NCBI GenBank assembly: GCA_022567295.1
Contig: JADFHE010000016.1
Coordinates: 1-51,170 of the forward strand
Direction of reading: 5' to 3'
Length of the DNA: 51,170 bases
From: Pseudomonadota bacterium
Lineage (GTDB): Bacteria > Pseudomonadota > Gammaproteobacteria > Steroidobacterales > Woeseiaceae
Part shown: positions 44,256 through 51,170 of the stretch, one piece after another
Layout of the letters: the number at the start of each line of letters is the position of its first letter
Position numbering within the stretch: the first letter of the stretch is position 1
Notes under the pieces: model-generated
Database searches by the model: none
Told to the model about the DNA's origin: nothing
The model's input: the letters and a program-made list of their open reading frames with translations, nothing else
Position numbers and translations under genes: made by a program

Positions 44256-45287
44256 ATGTGGATCGCTCATAACGTGCAAAAATTGATTTCCGGAATTGGT
44301 GCGGTTCTCGCGCTGTTGATCATTATTGGTTTCATCCTGCCACGAACCAACCAGATTGAAGTATCGACAGAGATCGACGCTCATCCGGCGACCGTATTTG
44401 CTCTGGTCAATGATTTCCGGCGGTTTTCGGCTTGGTCACCCTGGGGCGATACCGACCCCAATGCGCGCCTGCTGCATTCTGGCTCCATTCGGGGCGCAGG
44501 GGCCGTTATGACCTGGGACGGCCCTGTCATCGGTAGCGGCAGCCAGATCATCACCGAAAGCCGGCCCTATCACTACGTCGGAATCGCGATGAATCCCGGC
44601 GAGGCGGGCGAAGCCAGGTCCTGGTTTGATCTGACGCCTGGCGTTGATACCACGATCGTGACCTGGGGCTTCGAGGCCGACTACGGCATGAACATTGTTG
44701 GGCGATATTTCGCCGCAATGCTGGGCGGAGTGGTTGCACGCGATTACCACAACGGTCTTGTCAGGCTACGGGAGTTGGCTGAGGGCCTGCCGAAGGCCGA
44801 TTTCAGCGATATCGAAATCGAACACATCGTCGTCGAGGCCGTTGAGATCGCCTATCTTTCCGCGAAATCACGACCTGATCCTGCAGCGGTATCGGACGCA
44901 TTGGGTCAGGCATACTTCCGAATCCTGAGTTTTATCGACGACCATGATTTATCCGATGCCGGGGCGCCGCTATCGATAACTCGAACATTCAGCGGCTCAG
45001 AACTTACTATTGACGCGGCAATCCCCGTTCACGGAGTGACCGAGGACACACCGCGCAGCGACGCCGGCGTCAGGATCACGAAAACCTATGCCGGGCCTGT
45101 GCTTCGCGTCAGGCACATTGGGTCATACAAGCGGCTCACGAGCACACACCGGAAGATATCTGCTTATCTGGCGGCACTGGGTATTGAGCGCGCAGGCTCC
45201 GCCTGGGAGTCTTATGTGAGCGATCCCGGCAAAGTGCCGGAAGATGATCTACTGACTTACGTCTACTACCCGATCAAGATGAACTAG
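44256..45287 (+). CDS. SRPBCC-GyrI-like two-domain membrane-anchored protein
   Basis: 343 residues from the ATG at 44256 (GAGG upstream). One N-terminal membrane helix (GIGAVLALLIIIGFILP) precedes an SRPBCC/polyketide-cyclase-type domain (EIDAHPATVFALVNDFRRFSAWSPW). A C-terminal GyrI/AraC-effector-like domain follows (about 190-343; ITKTYAGPVLRVRHIGSYKRL, AWESYVSDP). Both domains bind small hydrophobic ligands. The longer frame to 44154 overlaps no conserved sequence. Convergent with the next small gene by 4 nt. Confidence 0.85.
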   Translation: MWIAHNVQKLISGIGAVLALLIIIGFILPRTNQIEVSTEIDAHPATVFALVNDFRRFSAWSPWGDTDPNARLLHSGSIRGAGAVMTWDGPVIGSGSQIITESRPYHYVGIAMNPGEAGEARSWFDLTPGVDTTIVTWGFEADYGMNIVGRYFAAMLGGVVARDYHNGLVRLRELAEGLPKADFSDIEIEHIVVEAVEIAYLSAKSRPDPAAVSDALGQAYFRILSFIDDHDLSDAGAPLSITRTFSGSELTIDAAIPVHGVTEDTPRSDAGVRITKTYAGPVLRVRHIGSYKRLTSTHRKISAYLAALGIERAGSAWESYVSDPGKVPEDDLLTYVYYPIKMN

Positions 45288-45661
45288 CCAGATTTCACCA
45301 GGAACGGCGGAACACGGGCCTCATCGCCATGCGTCAGCGGCAAACTGGCCTGAGTATCGTCCTGCAAGCGTGATATTTCACGGAAAAGGATGACAACCAA
45401 TGCCGCACACTCGCTGGCCTCGTCACACGACATTTTTCGCACGGATGCACAAATTGGCCCTTCACCGTTCAGTGCCACCACACTGTGCATGTGGCTGCGC
45501 AGCTCCGTGAACGACTGCTTCATTGCGACTGGCATTTCGTCTTCGTTGATGCCAACGAGGTTGTCCTCGTAGGCGTGGATAAGTCTTTGTTTTATATGAC
45601 CATGCCCAGCCAGCACCGTGAGTGCGGCGTGAAAGCGATCGACGTGGTTCGTCATTGCCAC
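45284..45661 (-). CDS. Conserved hypothetical protein (125 aa)
   Basis: 125 residues, soluble, mostly helical, with no membrane segment. NHVDRFHAALTVLAGHGHIKQRL, then ELRSHMHSV (in parts), and a CDEASECAAL motif with two nearby cysteines. No domain recognised. Codon use is like its neighbours, and the frame has no rival on the other strand. Convergent with SRPBCC-GyrI (4-nt overlap). The start may be the ATG at 45661 or 45655. Confidence 0.65.
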   Translation of the reverse strand: MAMTNHVDRFHAALTVLAGHGHIKQRLIHAYEDNLVGINEDEMPVAMKQSFTELRSHMHSVVALNGEGPICASVRKMSCDEASECAALVVILFREISRLQDDTQASLPLTHGDEARVPPFLVKSG

Positions 45662-45798
45662 TCCAGCGTTTCATTCTTGTCTTGCCGCTCAGTCCCTCTC
45701 GGCGGCTTGTACGCTTTTGTTATTGGAGTTGACCACCTCCTGTAGTCCGGCCCCCTGCAGAGCCGCATTTCCCTCTGCTACTCCCTATCTTTCAGGTT

Positions 45799-45842
45799 CT
45801 TGCGCAGTGTTTTTATACCAGAGTTTACGATGTGTGCGCAAG
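45799..45842. promoter_or_regulatory. Inverted repeat CTTGCGCA ... TGCGCAAG
   Basis: CTTGCGCA (45799-45806) and TGCGCAAG (45835-45842) are exact inverted repeats 28 nt apart, 85-130 nt upstream of the Omp85-like gene. They lie in the 265-nt gap between the 125-aa gene and that gene, which otherwise holds nothing I can assign. A regulator-binding site is possible. Confidence 0.3.
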
Positions 45843-45926
45843 TTCAAAATTTTTCCTGACAGTACGACCCGAGCAGAGGATTCATCAAATAATTCCGTAT
45901 AGAAATGACCGTGGCGAAGCCTCAAG

Positions 45927-47545
45927 ATGATTGTTATGCATTTCAGGATCACAATTGTACTGATCATATCGATGTCGGTTGACGTCGTAGCCGACGAATT
46001 GCCTGACGGCCCGGCGCTTGAACGGCAAAATGCAGTCATCGGCGAGATCATTCTCGATAAATCGAACATTTTCGATTTGTCGAATCCCGATGAAAACAAG
46101 GCCCTGTACCGCCTTGCCAATCGTCTGCACATAGTGACCAAAGACAAAACCATCGAAAAACAACTGTTGCTGCAAAGCGGCGCGCCCTACTCCGAGCGTG
46201 TTGTTGAAGAGTCCGAAAGAATTTTGCGCGAAAACGACTATCTGTACGACGCCGACATCAAGCCCGTGCGCTTCGAGAACGGCGTTGTCGATATCTCGGT
46301 AGTGACACGCGACGTCTGGTCACTGGGGCCCGATTTCTCTGTATCGCGCAGCGGCGGTGAGAACCGCAGCAGATTCGGCCTCGAGGAGATCAACCTGCTC
46401 GGCCGCGGTCAGACATTGCGAATCACACATGAGGAAGATATTGATCGAACCTCGAACAGCTTCGAGATATCGGATCGACACATAGGCAGAAACTGGCTCT
46501 CGGCGTTCCTTAGCATTGCAGACAACTCGGATGGAAAGTCGAATCTGCTGTCGATCAGTCGCCCCTTTTACTCACTGGACTCGCGCTGGTCGGCTGGCGT
46601 TTGGGCACTCGACGACGATCGGCGCAGCGTATTGTATGTCCTGGGAGAAGAGGCCGCGGAATATCAACACGAACGCCGCTACTTTTCGGCCTATGGCGGG
46701 TGGTCCAAAGGCTTGCCAATGGCTTGGCAAGGCGCTGGACCGTCGGCGTCGTTCACGACGACAACACCTTTTCGCCCGTGCTGAACCCGGCTCTGCCGCC
46801 CGCTATCCCCGACAACCGGAAACTGGTTTACCCGTTTGCGAGTATCGAGATTGTGAAAGATGAGTTTGAGACGATCAGAAATCGCGACCAAATCGGCAAG
46901 ACAGAAGATTTCTTGATGGGCTCACATGTATTCGCCACGCTCGGCTGGTCAGATCAGTCATTGGGTGCAGATCGTGACGCACTGATCTACTCAGCCGCTG
47001 CGAGCCGTGGTTTTGGCTCTTTGAAGAAAGACGCACTCCTGGTTTCGGCGGCTGCCAGCGGCCGTGTCGAATCCGGTCATGCAACAAACTCGCTGCTAAT
47101 GATCAATGCACGCTACTACCGGACGCAATCAACGAAGCGGCTCTTTTTCGCCGCAATGAGCGCAACCGCCGGCCATGACCTGGATCTGGATCGCCCGGTT
47201 CAGCTTGGCGGTGATAATGGACTTCGCGGTTACCCCTTGCGCTACGAAAACGGTGATTCAAAATTGCTCCTTACTATCGAGCAACGCTACTTTACGGACT
47301 GGTACCCGTTTCGGCTGGCTCGCGTCGGCGGTGCCATTTTCGCCGACGCCGGGCGTGTCTGGGGACGCAATCCGGTCGGTGACGAGCGCCGTGGCTGGCT
47401 GACGGACATAGGCATCGGGCTGCGACTAGCGCCGACGCGGAGTTCATCACGCAAAATGATTCATCTCGACATCGCGTTTCCGCTCAACGGCGATGAATCC
47501 ATCGACAAAGTTCAAATCCTGCTGGAAGCGAAGCGCAGCTTCTAA
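45927..47545 (+). pseudogene. Omp85/BamA-like surface protein, split by a frameshift
   Basis: Two frames together make one outer-membrane protein. The first (45927-46784) has a signal peptide (ISMSVDVVADE), a POTRA-like segment and NRSRFGLEEINLLGRGQTLRI. The second frame is conserved to 47545, with GGDNGLRGYPLRYENGDS (the Omp85 LRGY element), YFTDWYPF and FADAGRVWG. The switch lies near 46713-46716: after SKGL the homologous reading continues in the other frame as ANGLARRWTVGVVHDDN. One missing base (for example G in CTTGCC) would restore a 539-residue protein. A sequencing error or recent mutation is more likely than long decay. Confidence 0.8.
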
Positions 47546-48585
47546 TCGTCTTGCGCGTCTTGCCGTCGTTCTCGCTGTATGACGTGGTAGAGGGCCTTGG
47601 TGTACCGGTCGGCTTCGCTGCCCGTCATGTGTGACCACTCCGGCAGCCAGTAACCCTGTAGTTCCTCGTGATCTTGCCAGTGAATGCCAAGAGCGCCGGT
47701 TCGTTCAATGAGGACATCCCATGTCTCAGCGCGCGGGTTATACATGGGCTCGCTCAGTGCATAATGCCCTTCTGACGGGTTGCGCACGAAAACAACCTCA
47801 ACACCCCGTTCCTGCAGAGAATTGGCTGCTGCAACGACACGTTCGATCTGATTGTTGCGATTTTCGAGACCTTGCTTTAGCTCTTCTTCGCTACGTTCTT
47901 CGATGGGCACAAAAAATTGCGCCCAGATCTCCTTCGCGATTTCGGCATAGCCCTCGTCAGTTTCGACTTTTTCGTACAGGCGTGCATTACGATCTCTTGT
48001 ATAGATCGCCAGTCGGCGTACATCCCGTTCGACTAACACGTCGTCCCGTGCCGGCCACGGCTGTCGCTTCATGACGGTGAACAGGCTGTAAGCGCTTTGG
48101 TAGAACGCCAGGTAAGGTTCCACCAGCAGAGATATTTGTTGTCCCAGCCATTGCGTTGGAGTCTCTTCTTCGAAGCGCTTGAACGCATCTCCACGATACT
48201 CGTAACCACTGAATGCCACACCAGGCGATACGCCGACGATCAGAATACCGGTGAAGTCCAGATCGTCGACCAAGTCCTCCATAAGCGCAGCGGGACTCGT
48301 ACCTTCAAGTGCCAGCTGAATCGGCCGTTCGCCGGACTCTTCTTCCCAAACATCGAGTTGCGTGTCGAAGAAAATACGTGACGAGCCCGCAATGACAGTC
48401 TTGTCACCTTCACCGTCATTGATACGCCGTCGCTCCATTGCCCACAGGCCTTCGCTGTTTCGATATCCGGGTACGGAACCATCGCTGCGCCAATAGGCTT
48501 CCCAGCCGCTCATGAGCAAGATCGTCACTAGCAGTGCGATCAATGCGCTGCGGCGCATATCAGAACTGGAAGTAGATGAAGGCAT
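47542..48585 (-). CDS. Membrane-anchored SGNH-like acyltransferase partner (AlgJ/DltD type)
   Basis: 347 residues: N-terminal membrane anchor (about 12-30), then a periplasmic SGNH-fold domain. The Ser-bearing motif is VIAGSSRIFFD (near residues 64-74), and the late EWSHMTGSEADRYTKAL gives a candidate Asp/His site. Proteins of this type work with MBOAT partners to acylate polysaccharides or lipids. GGAGGAAG supports the ATG at 48585; it overlaps the MBOAT gene by 26 nt. The 3' end is 4 nt from the Omp85-like gene on the other strand. Confidence 0.8.
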   Translation of the reverse strand: MPSSTSSSDMRRSALIALLVTILLMSGWEAYWRSDGSVPGYRNSEGLWAMERRRINDGEGDKTVIAGSSRIFFDTQLDVWEEESGERPIQLALEGTSPAALMEDLVDDLDFTGILIVGVSPGVAFSGYEYRGDAFKRFEEETPTQWLGQQISLLVEPYLAFYQSAYSLFTVMKRQPWPARDDVLVERDVRRLAIYTRDRNARLYEKVETDEGYAEIAKEIWAQFFVPIEERSEEELKQGLENRNNQIERVVAAANSLQERGVEVVFVRNPSEGHYALSEPMYNPRAETWDVLIERTGALGIHWQDHEELQGYWLPEWSHMTGSEADRYTKALYHVIQRERRQDAQDD

Positions 48586-49981
48586 CGCTTCCTCCCTGTG
48601 TGATGATGATCAGGGTGACCATCGTTCCCCAGATCAAACCGGTGAACCACGTTGGTAATCGCTCGACAACTTCCTGGAGTTGGCGATTACGCATGCGCCA
48701 ATGAATGATGAGCATGATGCCGATTGTGATTACGGTCTGCAGGACATGTACTGTCGGCAACACTTTCTCACCGTCGGTGACCCACGTCAACATCGTGACG
48801 ATCATGCGCCAGGCCTGTGGAAAATCCGCTGCGCGGAAAAATACCCAGGTGATGTTGACGAGAAAATAGGTCACGATGGCCAGCAATATCTGCACCGGGA
48901 GCTTGCTCCAGATGGCACGATCGCCAAGCCGGGCCGTCAACCAGCGTTCCGCCGCGAGGTACAGTCCGTGCAGCCCACCCCAGACAACGAACGTCCAGCT
49001 GGCGCCATGCCACAGCCCGCCCAGCAACATTGTGGTCATCAGATTGGCGTATGTGCGCAAGTTACCCTTTCGATTGCCGCCTAACGGGACGTAGAGGTAG
49101 TCGCGCAGCCACGACGACAGTGAGATATGCCAGCGCCGCCAGAAATCCGAAAAGCCGATAGCCGCATAGGGAAATCGAAAGTTGTCGGGCAGGCCAAACC
49201 CAAGGGTCAAGGCAACGCCGATAGCCGTCGTCGAGTAACCAGCAAAGTCTGAAAAAATCTGTCCGGAAAACGCCAATGTTCCCAGCCAGGCGTCCACCGG
49301 GTGCAACATCTCCTCGGCGCCGAACACGGCGTCTGCCGTGGGCGCCAGCAATCCGTCCGCAACGACGATCTTTTGGAACAGTCCGATTGTCATCAGCGCA
49401 AGACCCCAATAGAGCTGTCGCGGGGTCGCTACTCGCGGTGTCGCGAACTGCGGCAGCAAGTGCGTTGGCCGAACGATTGGACCAGCGACGAGCTGTGGGA
49501 AAAAGGTAACGAACAACGCGAAGTCCAGAAATGATTTCGATGGTTCAGCTCGTCTGAAGTACACGTCCAGCGAGTAGGCCATGGTCTGGAACGTATAAAA
49601 CGAAATACCGACGGGCAGAATGATATTCCAGTCTGGCGGCTGATAGTCGATGCCAGCTGTTGCTGCCAGCGTTACAAAGTTTTCGAGGAGAAACCCGCCG
49701 TATTTAAAATAGCCGAGTAGGCCGAGATTCACTGCGACGCTGATCGTGAGCAGCATTCTGCGCCGGTTTTGAGCCTGTTCGATGAACAGCCGTTTGGCGA
49801 CGTGCCAGTCGATGACTGTCGAAATCCACAGCAGAATTACAAACGGTGGATTCCACGCAGCGTAGAACAGGTAGCTGGCTATGAGGAGATTGGTTTTCTT
49901 CGTTTTCCAGTCGAATGGCGCATTATGCAACGCCAGAACAAGCACGAAAAACACGACGAACGTGAGCGAATTAAAAAGCAC
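48560..49981 (-). CDS. MBOAT-family O-acyltransferase (AlgI/DltB type)
   Basis: 473 residues from a GTG at 49981 with GGGGA upstream; LFNSLTFVVFF is the usual family start, so the ATG at 50017 is rejected. About eleven hydrophobic segments. ILPVGISFYTFQTMAYSLDVYFRR, FFPQLVAGPIVRP, FWRRWHISLSSWLRDYLYVPLGG and the active-site LWHGASWTFVVWGGLHG (partial quotes) identify an AlgI-like enzyme. It moves acyl groups across the inner membrane onto a glycan or lipid with the SGNH partner that follows. No alginate genes are nearby; acceptor unknown. Confidence 0.92.
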   Translation of the reverse strand: MLFNSLTFVVFFVLVLALHNAPFDWKTKKTNLLIASYLFYAAWNPPFVILLWISTVIDWHVAKRLFIEQAQNRRRMLLTISVAVNLGLLGYFKYGGFLLENFVTLAATAGIDYQPPDWNIILPVGISFYTFQTMAYSLDVYFRRAEPSKSFLDFALFVTFFPQLVAGPIVRPTHLLPQFATPRVATPRQLYWGLALMTIGLFQKIVVADGLLAPTADAVFGAEEMLHPVDAWLGTLAFSGQIFSDFAGYSTTAIGVALTLGFGLPDNFRFPYAAIGFSDFWRRWHISLSSWLRDYLYVPLGGNRKGNLRTYANLMTTMLLGGLWHGASWTFVVWGGLHGLYLAAERWLTARLGDRAIWSKLPVQILLAIVTYFLVNITWVFFRAADFPQAWRMIVTMLTWVTDGEKVLPTVHVLQTVITIGIMLIIHWRMRNRQLQEVVERLPTWFTGLIWGTMVTLIIITQGGSDAFIYFQF

Positions 49982-50102
49982 TGATCGTATCCCCTGAACC
50001 GCGGCGAATAGCACCAATCAAAGTGCTGTTCGCCATCTATTTTTATTTTTCTCCGCGCGGTCTGGCGCGCGAACAATTCGGGGGAGACTAGCAGAATCTT
50101 GT

Positions 50103-51170
50103 CTACAAGGTGATCTCGATAGTCCATTGATCCTCATCAAGCTCACGCTTAGCCGTGTACAGCGGATCGTCTTGTCTTACCTTCCAGCTCGTCGCGAGCG
50201 TTTCGCTCATGATGTAGTCGCGATGCTCCTTGATTGCAGATTCGATTGCTTCTGTACCCGATACTCCCAATGTGATCCGGTCAGACACTTCAAGACCCGC
50301 CTGCTTGCGTGCATCCTGAATCGAGCGGATCAGCTCGCGTGCGAACCCCTCTTTGATCAGCTCTTCGTCAAGTGTCGTGTCGAGCGCGGTCAGATAGCCC
50401 GAATCTTCGGCGCAGGCGTAACCCTCGGCCGAACTGGTCTCAATAAGCACATCCTCGCCCTCGAATGTGATCGTCTGATCGCCTGCCTTGATATCGAACG
50501 TCTGTCCGGAAGCCGCGGCGCTTGCAATCGCCGCACCATCCGCGTCCTCAAGCGCTTTGCGGATTTTCGGGATCAGCTTGCCGTATTGTTTGCCGATACG
50601 CGGCAGGTTGGGCTTGATTCGGTAGCTGACAAGACCCGCATCGCGGGCGATGAATTCGATCGCCTTGACGTTGAGCTCTTCCAGTATCTGGTCCCGGTGG
50701 CTATCCAGCGCTTTGGCCGCAATATCGCTGGGCGCACGTATCAGAAGGCGCGCCAGTGGTTGTCGTGTGCGAACACCCGATTGGCCGCGTGCCGCACGTG
50801 CAAGACTGACGACTTTCTGCACAACGTCGATTTCGAACAGCAACTCGTCATTTTTCCAGCTCGGATCAGCGACCGGCCATTTAGCCATATGCACCGATTC
50901 GGGAGCATCTGCATCGACGCTCCTGACGAGGTTCTGATAAACGTTCTCAGCCAGGAAAGGCACGAACGGCGCCATGAGCTTGTGCACCGCAGTCAGACAT
51001 TCGTACAGAGTCAGGTAAGCCGCCTGCGTATCCTGTGGATCAGTGGACTTCCAGAAACGGCGGCGATTGCGGCGCACGTACCAGTTGCTCAGTTGATCGA
51101 CGAACGACTCCAGAGCTTCGCCGGCCGTCTTCGCATCGAAGTTGTCGAGCGACTCTGTAACCGTCGTGGT
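50103..51170 (-). CDS. ileS: Isoleucyl-tRNA synthetase, IleS2-type (partial, 5' end beyond window)
   Basis: C-terminal 355 residues of isoleucyl-tRNA synthetase; the catalytic HIGH and KMSKS segments lie beyond the window. The anticodon-binding domain shows LSNWYVRRNRRRFWKS, APFVPFLAENVYQNL and VHMAKWP, then VSLARAARGQSGVRTRQPL. The C-terminus lacks the E. coli-type zinc finger and has the longer DUF5915-like region (VSYRIKPNLPRIGKQYGKL, EELIKEGFARELIRSIQDAR) typical of the IleS2/eukaryote-like class. IleS2 enzymes are often intrinsically less sensitive to mupirocin. The frame is open to 51170. Confidence 0.9.
   Translation of the reverse strand, partial: TTTVTESLDNFDAKTAGEALESFVDQLSNWYVRRNRRRFWKSTDPQDTQAAYLTLYECLTAVHKLMAPFVPFLAENVYQNLVRSVDADAPESVHMAKWPVADPSWKNDELLFEIDVVQKVVSLARAARGQSGVRTRQPLARLLIRAPSDIAAKALDSHRDQILEELNVKAIEFIARDAGLVSYRIKPNLPRIGKQYGKLIPKIRKALEDADGAAIASAAASGQTFDIKAGDQTITFEGEDVLIETSSAEGYACAEDSGYLTALDTTLDEELIKEGFARELIRSIQDARKQAGLEVSDRITLGVSGTEAIESAIKEHRDYIMSETLATSWKVRQDDPLYTAKRELDEDQWTIEITL

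Noticed and set aside
44139-44270. 43-codon minus-strand ORF (MSDPHKPGDLKLLATDG...) between the M49-like gene and SRPBCC-GyrI
   Set aside because: Codon use is host-like, but there is no Shine-Dalgarno, no recognised family, and it overlaps the 5' end of the SRPBCC-GyrI gene. Possibly a gene remnant; not supported enough to call.
50050-50100. GC-rich stem CGCGC...GCGCG with adjacent T-rich run as a terminator
   Set aside because: The T-run precedes the stem on the plus strand, and in the ileS direction the stem is followed by A-runs, so it has the wrong polarity for an intrinsic terminator.

Overview
The window reads as chromosome of a free-living gammaproteobacterium. The order folK-folB-tsaD | rpsU-yqeY-dnaG-rpoD-tRNA-Ile2(CAT) is the gammaproteobacterial macromolecular-synthesis neighbourhood, and one promoter carries a near-consensus gammaproteobacterial LexA box. 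The abundance of small outer-membrane, lipoprotein and cytochrome families, a haloalkane dehalogenase and several family-orphan genes fits an aquatic or sediment lineage (Woeseiaceae-like is my guess, not proven). No insertion sequence, phage, integron or CRISPR array was seen, and most genes are tightly packed with 1-4 nt overlaps.

Layout. 1-6640: folate genes and tsaD on the minus strand, diverging from rpsU-yqeY-dnaG-rpoD and tRNA-Ile2. 6645-9075: 5-oxoprolinase operon pxpABC, preceded by a truncated rsgA remnant. 9118-15131: an SDR, then a minus-strand overlapping run lemA-DUF2207-amidohydrolase-rhomboid-LysE. 15211-28233: the accessory heart of the window. On the minus strand are an HzsA-related dihaem lipoprotein, an SH3/beta-barrel protein, a second barrel lipoprotein, DUF4266 and DUF3570. 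On the plus strand, behind a near-perfect sigma-54 promoter, are a DUF1588-like monohaem protein, a dihaem LamG lipoprotein, a Tat-exported DUF1501/1552-like protein and an N2227-like methyltransferase. 28235-32830: hydrolases (HSL-type esterase, haloalkane dehalogenase), ferredoxin FdxA flanked by a REPIN-like repeat, and an SRPBCC-Nudix-MBL operon. 32876-36732: a second rhomboid, a royal-jelly/yellow protein, MscS and a CDF transporter. 36850-42274: a glycine-zipper lipoprotein, an SOS-box radical SAM protein, a TPR/TonB protein, msrA, folE and an SMP-30-like propeller. 42318-51170: an M49-like metallopeptidase, SRPBCC-GyrI, a frameshifted Omp85 protein, an MBOAT/SGNH acylation pair and the 3' part of an IleS2-type isoleucyl-tRNA synthetase.

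The strongest candidate for an undescribed system is the divergent locus at 15211-26800 (perhaps to 28233). Haem-bearing lipoproteins, outer-membrane barrels and a Tat substrate are grouped around one roughly 590-bp regulatory gap with a sigma-54 promoter and an upstream dyad. It resembles the DUF1592/DUF1552 and PSCyt/DUF1501 pairs of other bacteria in outline but with different parts. Its substrate cannot be read from sequence. Second best is the LexA-controlled PA0069-family radical SAM gene.

All family assignments come from reading motifs by eye; no database search was run.
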